DNA of 64,000 nucleotides from Candidatus Aphodovivens excrementavium (GTDB taxonomy: Bacteria; Actinomycetota; Coriobacteriia; Coriobacteriales; Eggerthellaceae): assembly GCA_018715935.1 (NCBI GenBank), contig DVKR01000010.1:33074-97073 (forward strand), in the 5' to 3' direction. Shown here one piece after another: positions 16,491-25,654 of the stretch. The notes beneath the pieces were generated by a model. The model was not told the DNA's origin. It ran no database searches and saw nothing but the letters and a program-made list of their open reading frames with translations. Each line of letters starts with the position of its first letter. Position 1 is the stretch's first letter. Both the position numbers and the translations under genes were made by a program.

Positions 16491-18089
16491 ATGACCGAGT
16501 ACGGCAACAACCTCAACAACGGCACGCCCAACGCCTCGGGTGCCCCGCAGGCTCCCGCCGGCTATCAGGCGCAGTCCACCACATCATCTTTCGAGCAAGC
16601 GACGCAGCCAAACGGCCAAACCTATCAGGCGGCGCAGCCAGGCAGCCAGGCGTATCATGCCACGCAGCCAAACGGCCAGACCTACCAGACGGCGCAGCCA
16701 GATAACCAGACCTACCAGGCGGCACAGCCGGGCGGGCAGGCGTATCAGACGCAATCGTTCTTTGCGTCGTCGACTGCATCGTCAAGCCCGCAGGGTTCGG
16801 GAGCTTCGGGCAAGACATTCAAGAAGGGCGGAGCGAAAACGTTCCTTTTAGGGTTTGCCGGAGCGGCGCTTGCCTGCATTCTGGCGCTTGGCGGTTTCGC
16901 CGCGTGGCAGGGCGTCCAGGGATCGGGCGGCAGTTCCACTCAGCTGGGCAGCTCATCGTCAAGCACTATCAACGTCAACGGCGAGGATGCTACGTTAGCC
17001 GAGGCGGTAGCGGCGAAATGCCTCCCCTCCGTGGTCGCCATCGACGTGTACACCGAGCAGTCCTCTTCGAGCCTGTTCGGCATGTACGGCAGCGGCTCGG
17101 GGTCAAGCGAGCTCACCGAAACCTCGCTTGGCAGCGGCGTGGTCATCAGCGAGGACGGCTACATCATCACCAACAACCACGTAGTGGAGGGTGCCGACGC
17201 GCTGCGCGTGACCATCGACGGCCAGGAGTACGACGCCGAGGTGGTGGGAACCGACCCGTCCTCCGACCTTGCGGTGGTGAAGGCGCAAAACGCCTCTGGT
17301 CTGACGGCGGCGGATCTGGGCGATTCCGACAATCTGACCATCGGCGAGTGGGTCATGTCCATCGGCAGCCCCTTCGGCCTTGAGCAGTCGGTCGCAACCG
17401 GCATCGTGTCGGCAACCAACCGCTCCCAGATCATGGACAGCTCCACCAACGCCTACGGGCAAAGCGAGACGACCGTCTACACCAACATGATCCAGACCGA
17501 CGCCGCCATCAACCCCGGTAACTCCGGTGGTGCGCTGGTGGACTCCGACGGCAAGCTGATCGGCATCAACACGCTGATCACGTCGTATTCGGGCAACTAC
17601 TCCGGCGTCGGGTTCGCCATTCCGATCAACTACGCGATGGGCATCGCCCAGCAGATCATCAACGGCGAGACCCCCAGCCATGCCCAGCTCGGCGTGACGA
17701 TGTCCACCGTCAACAGCCAGCTTGCCGACCGTTACGGGTTCGCGGTTGACGAAGGCGCCTACGTCTCGGCCGTGCAGCAGGGGTCCGGCGCCGAGGCCGC
17801 AGGCATCCAGGCCGGCGACATCATCACCTCGTTCGACGGAGAGGCAGTCGCCTCCGCCAGCGACCTGACGATGGCGGTGCGCTCCAAGAACGTGGGCGAC
17901 ACCGTGTCGGTTGAGGTCAATCGCGACGGTCAGACGCTCACGATGGACGTGACGCTGGGTTCCGACAGCAGCTCTCAGGAGCCGTCGACCCAGCAGCAGA
18001 GCCAGTCGCAGGACAGCTCCGGCTCGATGCAGGACTATCTTGACCAGCTCTTCGGCGGCGGATCCCAGCAGCAGGACAACGCCGCGTAA
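16491..18089 (+). CDS. htrA: HtrA/DegP-like serine protease with PDZ domain
   Basis: Membrane-anchored envelope quality-control protease, 532 residues from ATG 16491 (AAGGAG 12 nt upstream). Residues 37-86 are five 10-residue repeats (consensus [10 protein letters not shown]) in a Gln-rich cytoplasmic tail; a membrane helix spans about 117-140. The trypsin-like domain shows H230 (TNNHVVEG), D259 (SSDLAVVKA) and S345 ([10 protein letters not shown]). One PDZ domain (about 415-505, [24 protein letters not shown]) and a Ser/Gln-rich tail follow. It is followed by a strong terminator at 18244. The repeat-rich cytoplasmic tail is the unusual part. Confidence 0.95.
   Translation: MTEYGNNLNNGTPNASGAPQAPAGYQAQSTTSSFEQATQPNGQTYQAAQPGSQAYHATQPNGQTYQTAQPDNQTYQAAQPGGQAYQTQSFFASSTASSSPQGSGASGKTFKKGGAKTFLLGFAGAALACILALGGFAAWQGVQGSGGSSTQLGSSSSSTINVNGEDATLAEAVAAKCLPSVVAIDVYTEQSSSSLFGMYGSGSGSSELTETSLGSGVVISEDGYIITNNHVVEGADALRVTIDGQEYDAEVVGTDPSSDLAVVKAQNASGLTAADLGDSDNLTIGEWVMSIGSPFGLEQSVATGIVSATNRSQIMDSSTNAYGQSETTVYTNMIQTDAAINPGNSGGALVDSDGKLIGINTLITSYSGNYSGVGFAIPINYAMGIAQQIINGETPSHAQLGVTMSTVNSQLADRYGFAVDEGAYVSAVQQGSGAEAAGIQAGDIITSFDGEAVASASDLTMAVRSKNVGDTVSVEVNRDGQTLTMDVTLGSDSSSQEPSTQQQSQSQDSSGSMQDYLDQLFGGGSQQQDNAA
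16599..16748 (+). repeat. Five in-frame 30-bp repeats inside htrA
   Basis: Each 30-bp unit encodes a 10-residue block: [50 protein letters not shown] (residues 37-86). Because the unit is a multiple of three, copy-number change keeps the frame, so strains are likely to differ in length here. Confidence 0.9.
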
Positions 18090-18243
18090 CGCAACCCTGT
18101 CCGAGTGACTGCCTTTCTTCCTTTCACGGTCGCAGTGGCAGGCACGGAGCGGGCGCTCGCGCCGGAGCGCCCGCCCGACCAGGTGCCACAACCGATTGGG
18201 GTGAAGCAGACGCCACTCTTTGCTCATTGCATGGAAAGCTGGG

Positions 18244-18278
18244 AAACAGCCGTGCCCGGTGCACGGCTGTTTGCTTTT
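18244..18278 (+). terminator. Rho-independent terminator after htrA
   Basis: Perfect 12-bp stem AAACAGCCGTGC/GCACGGCTGTTT (18244-18255, 18261-18272) with a 5-nt loop, followed by GCTTTT. It separates htrA from pyrH, whose ATG lies about 70 bp further on. Confidence 0.85.
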
Positions 18279-18346
18279 CGGGTATCATTGTTGGGATGTG
18301 GTGCGCGGGATGCACCACCCCAACCGACCGAAGGGAAACGGTTTTC

Positions 18347-19063
18347 ATGTCTGAAGAGTACAAATACAAACGCGTACTGCTAAAACTTTCCGGCGAAGCC
18401 TTGGCTGGCGATGTAGGCTACGGCATCGATCCTAAAGTGGTCGACGACCTCGCTGAAGAGCTTGCTGAAATCGTGAAGGACGGCGTGCAGCTTGCCGTCG
18501 TCGTAGGCGGAGGCAACATCTTCCGCGGCTTGGCCGGCTCCGCAAAGGGCATGGATCGTGCCCAGGCCGACTACATCGGCATGCTGGCAACGGTTATGAA
18601 TGCGCTGGCGCTGCAAGACGCGTTCGAGCGCCATGGCATGATTTCTCGCGTGCAGAGCGCCATCAACATGAAAGAGGTTGCCGAGCCCTACATCCGTCGT
18701 CGCTGCATTAGCCAATTGGAAAAGGGATACGTGGTTATCTTGGCCGCCGGTACGGGCAACCCCTACTTCACTACCGACACCACGGCAGCCTTGCGCGCCT
18801 GCGAGCTTGACGTTGACGTGCTGATGAAGGCCACCAAGGTGGATGGCGTTTACGACAGCGATCCGGCCAAAAACCCCGACGCAAAGCGGTTCGATCGCAT
18901 TAGCTACATGGACGTGCTCGCTAAAGAGCTGCACGTTATGGACTCCACGGCAACTTCGCTTTGCATGGACAACCATATGCCCATGATCGTGTTCGACCTC
19001 ACTACGAGGGGCAATATTTCACGCGCTTTGAAGGGCGAAAACGTAGGAACAACGGTAGAATAA
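18347..19063 (+). CDS. pyrH: UMP kinase
   Basis: Phosphorylates UMP to UDP, a hexameric cytoplasmic enzyme of pyrimidine synthesis. The 238 residues begin at ATG 18347 with GAAGGGAA upstream; the frame is open further back but without a start signal. Typical PyrH features are [21 protein letters not shown] (phosphate loop), [35 protein letters not shown] and [15 protein letters not shown]. frr follows 74 bp later, the usual order. Confidence 0.97.
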   Translation: MSEEYKYKRVLLKLSGEALAGDVGYGIDPKVVDDLAEELAEIVKDGVQLAVVVGGGNIFRGLAGSAKGMDRAQADYIGMLATVMNALALQDAFERHGMISRVQSAINMKEVAEPYIRRRCISQLEKGYVVILAAGTGNPYFTTDTTAALRACELDVDVLMKATKVDGVYDSDPAKNPDAKRFDRISYMDVLAKELHVMDSTATSLCMDNHMPMIVFDLTTRGNISRALKGENVGTTVE

Positions 19064-19137
19064 AGCCAGCTTTCGCGTAGCGGGCTGCGCGCCTGCCGCG
19101 CAACGTGGAGGGGCAAGGGGAGACGAAAGGAACCGCT

Positions 19138-19695
19138 ATGGTCAACGATATTCTTCAAAAAGCCGAAGAGCGCATGGGAAAGGCAATTGCCGCGCTGAGC
19201 GAAAACTTCGGCTCGGTGCGCACGGGTCGCGCCAACGCGATGGTGCTCGATCGCATCAAGGTGGACTATTACGGGGTTCCCACCCCGGTGAACCAGCTGG
19301 CCGGCATCAAAACCCCCGATGCCCATCTGCTGGTTATCGAGCCGTGGGATAAAGGCTCGCTGCGCGCTATCGAGCACGCGATCCTCGAAAGCGACCTGGG
19401 CGTGACGCCCAACAACGACGGCTCGGTAATCCGCCTGCCGTTCCCTGCGCTTACCGAAGAGCGTCGCCGCGATTTGGTAAAGCAGTGCAAGACGTTTGCC
19501 GAGGAGGCTCGCGTTGCCGTTCGCAACATCCGCCGCGACGCCAATGCCGCCATCGAGCGCGCGGGCAAGGAAGACAGCCTTCCCGAAGACGATGTTCGCC
19601 GTGGGCAAGACGAGGTCCAAAAGCTCACCGATAAGTTCATCGCCGAGGTGGACGAGCACTTCAAGAAGAAAGAAGCGGAAGTGATGGAGATCTAA
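19138..19695 (+). CDS. frr: Ribosome recycling factor
   Basis: Splits the post-termination ribosome together with EF-G. The 185 residues from ATG 19138 (GAAAGGA upstream) match the family in length and in MGKAIAALSENFGSVRTGRAN, DYYGVPTPVNQLA, LGVTPNNDGSVIRLPFPALTEERRRDLVK and the C-terminal DEVQKLTDKFIAEVDE helix. It follows pyrH as in most bacteria. An exceptionally structured 406-bp spacer separates it from uppS. Confidence 0.98.
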   Translation: MVNDILQKAEERMGKAIAALSENFGSVRTGRANAMVLDRIKVDYYGVPTPVNQLAGIKTPDAHLLVIEPWDKGSLRAIEHAILESDLGVTPNNDGSVIRLPFPALTEERRRDLVKQCKTFAEEARVAVRNIRRDANAAIERAGKEDSLPEDDVRRGQDEVQKLTDKFIAEVDEHFKKKEAEVMEI

Positions 19696-19698
19696 GGG

Positions 19699-19873
19699 GC
19701 TCCGCGGCGTCGGCCCGCGGAACCGGCCGACGCTGCGGAGCGTTCTGGCGGCACGGCTGGCGCTCCAAGGCTTCCTCACGGCAAAGGCCGCTGAGGCTCT
19801 GCTCAGCCAAGCTGAGCAGAGCGCGCCCGCTCGGGCGCGTAGTTGGGGATCCGACAAGCCGGAGGGCTTGTCG
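19699..19873 (+). other. String of four hairpins in the frr-uppS spacer
   Basis: Four consecutive inverted repeats occupy 175 bp: 19699-19715 with 19725-19741 (17-bp stem, one mismatch, 9-nt loop); 19796-19806 with 19812-19822 (perfect 11 bp, GCTCTGCTCAG); 19822-19828 with 19833-19839 (7 bp, CGCGCCC); 19852-19860 with 19865-19873 (perfect 9 bp, CGACAAGCC). None has a T-tract. There is no ORF with a binding site. It could be an mRNA stability or attenuation region or a small structured RNA; no known RNA family was recognised. Confidence 0.7.
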
Positions 19874-19901
19874 AACACGCCATCCGCGCTCGCCAGAACG
19901 T

Positions 19902-19966
19902 TCCTCGCCGACGTTACGAATGCGATGGAACCTCGTTGCTCCTCGCTGACGTTACGAACGCGATGG
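19902..19966. repeat. 25-bp near-direct repeat, period 39, upstream of uppS
   Basis: Two copies of CCTCGC(C/T)GACGTTACGAA then (T/C)GCGATGG lie near 19902-19927 and 19941-19966, with a decayed third copy (CATCGCCAACGTTATGGG) at about 19982-19999. They lie between the hairpin string and uppS. No gene is apparent. Confidence 0.65.
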
Positions 19967-20101
19967 GCGCCCTGCATGCTCCATCGCCAACGTTATGGGC
20001 TACTAGGGAGTCTTCTCGAGCCGGGGGTAGCATACTCAAGTTGCTACTGCTTGCGAGGCGGCAACCGTCCCTTCTTCTGTCCCCGTCCGATTGCGGATTG
20101 T

Positions 20102-20881
20102 ATGAACAAACCTCTCGATTACATATTTCCCAACCCTCCAGCAGACCTCGACCCGACGCTGCTTGATCCCGCGCGCGTTCCCGCGCACATCGCGGTGATC
20201 ATGGACGGCAATGGTCGTTGGGCAAAGAAGCGCGCCCTCAACCGCCTGCGCGGCCACAAGGCCGGCATCGAGGCGGTTCGCGAGACCATTCGCTGTGCCT
20301 CTGATGTGGGCGTTCGCTACCTGACCATCTATTCCTTCTCCACCGAGAACTGGAAACGCCCTCAAGACGAGGTCGTGGGGTTGATGGATCTGTTTGCCAA
20401 GACCATGCTTGCCGAAGTGGATGGGCTCGACGAGGAGAACGTGCGCGTGCGCACGATCGGCGACCTTTCGCTTCTTCCTGTAGAAACACGCGAGGCTTTC
20501 GAAGAGGCTTGGGAGCAAACGCGAAACAATACCGGAATGACGTTGGTTGTAGCCGTCAACTATGGAGCTCGGGAGGAGATCCTGCATGCGGCAAAGACAT
20601 GCGTCGACCGTGCGCTGAGTTACGAAAAAGAGCACGGAAAGCCTTTCGAGCTTACCGAAGAGCTTTTCGAGCGCGGGCTTTACACCGCTGATATTCCCGA
20701 TCCTGACCTGGTTATTCGTACGTCGGGGGAAATGCGCCTGTCGAATTTCCTGCTATGGCAGATAGCCTATTCCGAATTCTACTGCACCGACGTGCTGTGG
20801 CCCGACTTCAACCGCTACGACTTGCTGCGTGCGCTGCTGGACTTTCAGGGGCGCGATCGTCGTTTCGGGGCGGTGAAGTAG
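20102..20881 (+). CDS. uppS: Isoprenyl transferase (undecaprenyl diphosphate synthase)
   Basis: Condenses isopentenyl diphosphate units onto farnesyl diphosphate to make the C55 cell-wall carrier. The 259 residues contain the signature HIAVIMDGNGRWAKKR with the catalytic Asp, GHKAGIEAVRETIRCA, YSFSTENWKRP, NYGAREEI and DLVIRTSGEMRLSNFLLWQIAYSEFY. I use ATG 20102, where the family-like sequence begins; there is no clear Shine-Dalgarno sequence, and the frame is open upstream. cdsA follows with a 3-bp gap. Confidence 0.96.
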   Translation: MNKPLDYIFPNPPADLDPTLLDPARVPAHIAVIMDGNGRWAKKRALNRLRGHKAGIEAVRETIRCASDVGVRYLTIYSFSTENWKRPQDEVVGLMDLFAKTMLAEVDGLDEENVRVRTIGDLSLLPVETREAFEEAWEQTRNNTGMTLVVAVNYGAREEILHAAKTCVDRALSYEKEHGKPFELTEELFERGLYTADIPDPDLVIRTSGEMRLSNFLLWQIAYSEFYCTDVLWPDFNRYDLLRALLDFQGRDRRFGAVK

Positions 20882-20884
20882 GCG

Positions 20885-21835
20885 ATGTCGGCACGACGCA
20901 GCGAAGACAAGCCACCGGTACGCCGCGCGTGGGGCACACCTCCCACGCAGGAGGACTCTCGTGAGCGCTCGCGTACGCAGAAGATCAAAGATTTCGCTCA
21001 CGAGAAGACGCCCGAAAAGCTCAAGAACCCCACCGACATTCAGGTGAGGTTCCGCACGGGGTTTGTCTACGTTGCCGTCTCGGTTATCTGCGTCGTCGCA
21101 AGCGAATGGACAACGCTTCTGCTTCTGATGCTCACGGCGGGCATCTCCGCAGGCGAGTTTTACTACATGCTTCGCTCCGACGCGAAGCTTCCCAACGAGA
21201 TGCTTGGCATTATCGGCGCCGTTTTGTATCCCTTGAGCGTTTTCTTCTTCGGCATTGTGGGCGTGGTTTATGTAAGCCTTGCGCTGCTGTTGGCACTGAT
21301 AACGTGGTACGTGTTCTGGATGCGCGCCCGTGTTGCCGATGTGGGCGTGAGCTATTTCGGCGCTGTCTACACCGGCGCCCTTCTTTCGGGCTTGGTGCTC
21401 GTGCGTGGCGAGCTGCCCGACCCATGGGGAGGCTTGCTGGTGCTCGGCATCTTCTTGAGCGTATGGGCGAACGATTCGTTTGCCTATCTGTTCGGCAGCA
21501 AGTTCGGCAAGCACAAGCTGGCGCCGCGAACCAGCCCTAAGAAAAGCTGGGAGGGCTTCATTGCCGGCTTGGTTGCCTCGATGATCTTCTGGGTGCTGAT
21601 GTCGTTCATTCCCGGCGTGCATATGAGCATTCCCCTGGCGGCGCTGTTCGGATGTATTTGCGGGCTTGCGGGCGTGCTGGGCGACTTGGCGGAAAGCCGC
21701 ATCAAGCGGAATTCCGGATTCAAAGATTCCGGCACTATCATGCCCGGCCATGGCGGTTTACTCGACCGATGCGATTCGCTGTTCCTAGTTTCTGTCGTGT
21801 CCGCGATGCTCTTGATTTTGGGGAACTGCATTTAG
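20885..21835 (+). CDS. cdsA: Phosphatidate cytidylyltransferase
   Basis: Makes CDP-diacylglycerol for phospholipid synthesis in the membrane. The 316 residues have a hydrophilic N-terminal tail of about 55 residues followed by about eight membrane helices. The C-terminal family signature is complete: ESRIKRNSGFKDSGTIMPGHGGLLDRCDS. ATG 20885 lies 3 bp after uppS, implying co-translation. dxr starts 191 bp downstream. Confidence 0.95.
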   Translation: MSARRSEDKPPVRRAWGTPPTQEDSRERSRTQKIKDFAHEKTPEKLKNPTDIQVRFRTGFVYVAVSVICVVASEWTTLLLLMLTAGISAGEFYYMLRSDAKLPNEMLGIIGAVLYPLSVFFFGIVGVVYVSLALLLALITWYVFWMRARVADVGVSYFGAVYTGALLSGLVLVRGELPDPWGGLLVLGIFLSVWANDSFAYLFGSKFGKHKLAPRTSPKKSWEGFIAGLVASMIFWVLMSFIPGVHMSIPLAALFGCICGLAGVLGDLAESRIKRNSGFKDSGTIMPGHGGLLDRCDSLFLVSVVSAMLLILGNCI

Positions 21836-22026
21836 GGCTTGGGACAGATCTGGCTGTGCGCTGCCAGGTTGGCGCAGGTTCGGCGTCACGCTCGGCCGGC
21901 GTTTGCTTGCGGAGGCGCGAAAGTGGCGGTGTTTGACTCTAACGCATTTGCTCGCGCAGGCTTGCCGCCACTCGTTCGCGTTGGCGTTTGGTTGACGAGC
22001 GGAAAGCGGAATAGGAGCGATGACCT

Positions 22027-23280
22027 TTGAGTGAGAACAAGAGACGTCGCATTGCCGTTCTGGGCTCAACGGGCTCTATCGGCACGCAGACCCTTGACGT
22101 TGTGCGCAGACATCCCGACAAGCTGGAAATTGTGGCTTTGGCGTGCGGGACGCGCGCAGAGGAGCTGCTCGCGCAGGCTCGGGCGTTTGGCGTATGCCAT
22201 CTGGCGCTTGGCGACGAGCGGCTTGCGAGTGCGCCTGTGTCGGGGGAGCTTTGCAGCTACGTAGAGGCTGCCTCTCGCACAGAGGGCACGATTGGGTTTG
22301 GCGCGCAAGCCGTTGCCGATTTGGTGCAGCTGCCCGAGGTGGACGTTGTGGTGAACGCGTCGGTGGGAGAGGCAGGCCTGCGCGCAAGCTACGAAACGCT
22401 GGCTGCCGGCAAGGTGCTTGCTCTGGCTAATAAAGAGTCGTTGGTGGTTGGGGGCGACCTTATCATGCCTCTGGCCGCTCAGGTTGACGCTGCCCGCCGT
22501 GAGCGGGGCGATGCCCCTTCCTTTGGCCCGGCGGGAGCCTTGATGCCCATCGATTCAGAGCACGGGGCAATCTACCAGTGCCTTATTGGCGAATCTGAGC
22601 GTGAAGTAGCTCGCTTGTGGGTGACGGCATCGGGCGGTCCGTTCCGCGGACGCACGCGCGATGAGCTGCTGCGCGTTACCGCCGCCGATGCTTTGAAGCA
22701 TCCTACGTGGAACATGGGTGCGAAAATCACCATCGATTCGTCAACGCTTATGAACAAAGGCCTTGAGGTGATAGAGGCGCATCATCTGTTTGCGATGCCC
22801 TATGAGCGCATCAGCGTGGTGGTGCAGCCGCAAAGCGCCATCCATTCCATGGTGGAGTTTTCTGACGGCAGCGTGAAGGCCCATCTGGGCACCACCGACA
22901 TGCGCATTCCCATTCAGTACGCCCTCAGCTATCCCGAGCGTTGGGACGCGCCCGTCCAGCCGCTTGATTTTACGCAACTCGGATCGCTTGAGTTTGCTCC
23001 TGCCGACACCGATACGTTCCGCTGCCTGGCGCTTGCGCGCCACGCGGGACAGACCGGCGGAACCCTGCCCTGTGTGATGAACGCAGCCAACGAGGTTGCC
23101 GTGGCGTCGTTCCTCGGCAATGGCATCGGCTATTTGGATATTGCCAGCTGTGTCGAGGCGGCAATGGATGCCCACGAGAAAGACGGGGTGCAAAGGGTGG
23201 AGAGCATCGCTCAGCTTGAGGAGTTGGATCGCTGGGCGCGCAGCGTTGCCCGTTTATGGGTGCAGGAGCACGGCCGCTAG
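22027..23280 (+). CDS. dxr: 1-deoxy-D-xylulose 5-phosphate reductoisomerase
   Basis: Second step of the MEP isoprenoid pathway, NADPH-dependent. The 417 residues show the NADPH loop LGSTGSIGTQTLDVV, ALANKESLVVGG, the metal ligands in PIDSEHGAIYQCL, VTASGGPFRG, HPTWNMGAKITIDSSTLMNKGLEVIEAHHLF and VMNAANEVAV. The start is a TTG at 22027 with AGGAG 9 nt upstream; an ATG at 22020 gives only four codons. Its stop overlaps the stop of the converging methyltransferase-like gene by 4 bp. The rseP and ispG genes that often follow in this cluster are not here. Confidence 0.97.
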   Translation: MSENKRRRIAVLGSTGSIGTQTLDVVRRHPDKLEIVALACGTRAEELLAQARAFGVCHLALGDERLASAPVSGELCSYVEAASRTEGTIGFGAQAVADLVQLPEVDVVVNASVGEAGLRASYETLAAGKVLALANKESLVVGGDLIMPLAAQVDAARRERGDAPSFGPAGALMPIDSEHGAIYQCLIGESEREVARLWVTASGGPFRGRTRDELLRVTAADALKHPTWNMGAKITIDSSTLMNKGLEVIEAHHLFAMPYERISVVVQPQSAIHSMVEFSDGSVKAHLGTTDMRIPIQYALSYPERWDAPVQPLDFTQLGSLEFAPADTDTFRCLALARHAGQTGGTLPCVMNAANEVAVASFLGNGIGYLDIASCVEAAMDAHEKDGVQRVESIAQLEELDRWARSVARLWVQEHGR

Positions 23281-24116
23281 GCGTTACCGCAGATGTCGCC
23301 ATCGTAAAGCGGGGTGCCAACGAACTCGCTGTCGTAGGGAAGGGAATCTTTGAGCGTGAGCTCTTGGTGCGATGCCGCCACCAAGAAGTTGTCTTCGTCG
23401 GAATAATCGGCGTCGGGGCAGGGGATGACCTGCACATACGGGAACGCTTCTCGCAGGGTTGCCACCGTATCGCGCAGAAACGAGAGGTCGCTTCCCTCGT
23501 CGCGCGACACTACGTTGGCGAGATATACTCCTTGAGGGCGAAGGTGGAAGGCGAAGACGCGCGCCGCCTCCACTGTTGCAAGGTTCAGCGCGGGCGCGGC
23601 TCCTTGAAAGGCGTCGTTCAGAATAGCATCGTAGATTACTGCTTCCCCGTTTTTGTCTTCGGTCTTTTCCAAATAGCTTCGCCCGTCTGCAGCGATAAGG
23701 CGCACGGTTCCGTGGTCGGGCGAGGGCTGTTCGAGCTCGCGCACGAAAAAGTATCGACGGGCGATGTCTATGACTGCAGGGTCGCTCTCAGCCACGTCGA
23801 TCGTCAGACGGGCGTGCGCCGTTGCGGCATGTTTGGGCCAAGAGCATCCGCCTCCGCCTATCATCAGTACGTGGCGCACCGGGGTGTCGCAATGAAACAC
23901 GGTGTCGAACATGCGGTAGTATTCAAACACGGGTTCGAACCGATGCTTGTCGATGTAGGTTGCCGATTGAAAGGCGCCCCCGACATCCAGCACGCGAACC
24001 TTTCTGCCGCGCGCGCCTTCTATGGTGAAGACGCTCGCCCATTCATGCGTGGTTCTCACCAGGTGGTAATCGGCGTATGCCGCGTTGCGCAGCGCGTGGG
24101 CGAGCCCTTTCAGCAT
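23277..24116 (-). CDS. Spermidine-synthase-like methyltransferase-fold protein
   Basis: 279 residues of the aminopropyltransferase (SpeE) fold. The SAM/dcSAM loop reads HVLMIGGGGCSWPKH, the acidic loop VAESDPAVIDIARRYF, and the active-site stretch is YDAILNDAFQG, the D-A-F form typical of SpeE-like proteins whose substrate is uncertain, not the canonical DSSDP. No AdoMet decarboxylase is nearby, so true spermidine synthesis is not supported here. It follows the radical SAM gene with a 6-bp gap and must be co-expressed with it. What the two do together is unknown. Confidence 0.78.
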   Translation of the reverse strand: MLKGLAHALRNAAYADYHLVRTTHEWASVFTIEGARGRKVRVLDVGGAFQSATYIDKHRFEPVFEYYRMFDTVFHCDTPVRHVLMIGGGGCSWPKHAATAHARLTIDVAESDPAVIDIARRYFFVRELEQPSPDHGTVRLIAADGRSYLEKTEDKNGEAVIYDAILNDAFQGAAPALNLATVEAARVFAFHLRPQGVYLANVVSRDEGSDLSFLRDTVATLREAFPYVQVIPCPDADYSDEDNFLVAASHQELTLKDSLPYDSEFVGTPLYDGDICGNA

Positions 24117-24122
24117 GGCTGC

Positions 24123-25496
24123 CTAACGCTGCGTGGCGGGATTGTCGGCGGTGTCGCGTTGCGCGCTGCGTGCCGCCTTCTGGTCTCCCGCCATGCCGCT
24201 TTGGGTGCCGCTTGCCGCCTCAAGCTCTTCGATGGGCTGGATTGCCACTTCAGACAGGTAGTGGCCGTCTTCGTGCGCTTCCAGCACCGCGACGGAGGAC
24301 ACCGGGGTAACCGGCGTTCCTTTGAGCACGGGAAGATAGCGCGGCGGGAAGGCGACGGAAGCCTCTTCCTCGTCCACGAGGTAATCGGTGCAGCCAGCGC
24401 CGTCAAGCACAGCGCGCGCAAGAGCGCGATCGTCGCCGTAGACCTTGGCGGTTTTTAGGAAGAAGTCGCCCTCGTCGAACTGGTAGCAGGGATGAACATG
24501 CGCGGCGCGCTCGTTCATCTGACGCATTTCGCTGCGATGCTTGTTGTCAAGCGAGCAATAGTGCAAACCGAACGACAGCCCTTCGTCGAGCGCGAACAGC
24601 ATGAGCGAGAGCGCAAGCTCTTCGCTGCCGGCAACAGGCAGACCTCCGGAGTAGCCGTAGTCGTACATCACGTCAAACGGTGGGTTGCGGATCTCGAAGC
24701 CTCTGCGGGCGAACTCGTCCCAGCTGTGGAAGGGGAAGCAGAACTCCAGCAGGTTCATGCCCTTGATGCCCGCTTTGTCGAACCGGCGCATGAGCTCTTT
24801 CATTTCGGTTTCCGTTCCCGGAACGATGGGCATTTCCACCATCACGTCGGGAATGTAGCGTCCGGCAAGCTCCATGTTTGCCAACACGCGCTGCTGGAGC
24901 TTTTCCGGGTCGTCGTTTTTCACGCTGAAGCGGATTTCGTGCAGGCCGGCATCGCGCAGGCGCTTCGCGGCCTCTTCGGTGAGAAGGTCTCCTGATGTGT
25001 ACATGCGCTTGTGGGCGTTGGGGAACAGCTCGCCCGCGCGCTCAAGGAAACGAATCGTGTCATCAAGGTTGAGCAAAGGCTCGCCGCCTGTTAGGCCGAG
25101 ACATGCAAGGTGCTCGTAGGTATGCGCGGCACGGTCGAGTCCTTCCTCCCACGGGCAGCCTTCGCGAACGAACTTGTCGTAATCTGCCTGATTGTAGTTG
25201 AAGCAGAAGTAGCAATCGCGATGGCACTTAAACGTGGTGGAGAATGTTTCGCTGCCGCGGTTGCCGGTGCATTCGATGCAGGCTTGCGAGATCCATCCAA
25301 CGCGGATGCTGGCTCCGGCGTTTGCGAAGCACGCACCGCGACGACGTAGCTCGCTGCGAAGCGCGCGGCGCGCGTCGGCGCCTTGGTTCGGCTGGGTGAA
25401 CGCGAGCCCTTTGTCTTCGAGTGTTTCGATATACCTGTCGCGCACGTTGTCGTAGTACGCGAGCGCTGCCTGCAATGCCTTGTTGTTGGTTTTCAT
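24123..25496 (-). CDS. Radical SAM protein of unknown function
   Basis: 457 residues from ATG 25496; the open frame to 25610 has no better start. The radical SAM cluster motif is KCHRDCYFCFN (Cys91, Cys95, Cys98) and is followed by LGLTGGEPLLNLDDTIRF. A second pair just before it, QACIECTGNRG (Cys73, Cys76), and C-terminal cysteines (HYCSLDN, HPCYQF, GAGC) could bind another cluster or substrate. The last 120 residues have no recognised fold. It is tightly paired with the SpeE-like gene. Peptide or small-molecule modification is possible; no precursor peptide gene was found beside it. Confidence 0.85.
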   Translation of the reverse strand: MKTNNKALQAALAYYDNVRDRYIETLEDKGLAFTQPNQGADARRALRSELRRRGACFANAGASIRVGWISQACIECTGNRGSETFSTTFKCHRDCYFCFNYNQADYDKFVREGCPWEEGLDRAAHTYEHLACLGLTGGEPLLNLDDTIRFLERAGELFPNAHKRMYTSGDLLTEEAAKRLRDAGLHEIRFSVKNDDPEKLQQRVLANMELAGRYIPDVMVEMPIVPGTETEMKELMRRFDKAGIKGMNLLEFCFPFHSWDEFARRGFEIRNPPFDVMYDYGYSGGLPVAGSEELALSLMLFALDEGLSFGLHYCSLDNKHRSEMRQMNERAAHVHPCYQFDEGDFFLKTAKVYGDDRALARAVLDGAGCTDYLVDEEEASVAFPPRYLPVLKGTPVTPVSSVAVLEAHEDGHYLSEVAIQPIEELEAASGTQSGMAGDQKAARSAQRDTADNPATQR

Positions 25497-25654
25497 GATC
25501 CTGTCCAAACGCCTGCGGCACGCGTTGTGCCTTCGGGTACTGCCGTCTTTAGGTAACCTGATCAGTATAGCGAATCGACGCGCACGCGCCCATGGGTATC
25601 TGCGGGGCACGGGCGGAACGCGCGCCCCACCAACGCCGCCGCATCTCCTGCGGT

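Noticed and set aside
17103..18227. 374-codon frame antisense to htrA
   Set aside because: Mirror frame; htrA shows the full catalytic triad and PDZ domain on the plus strand.
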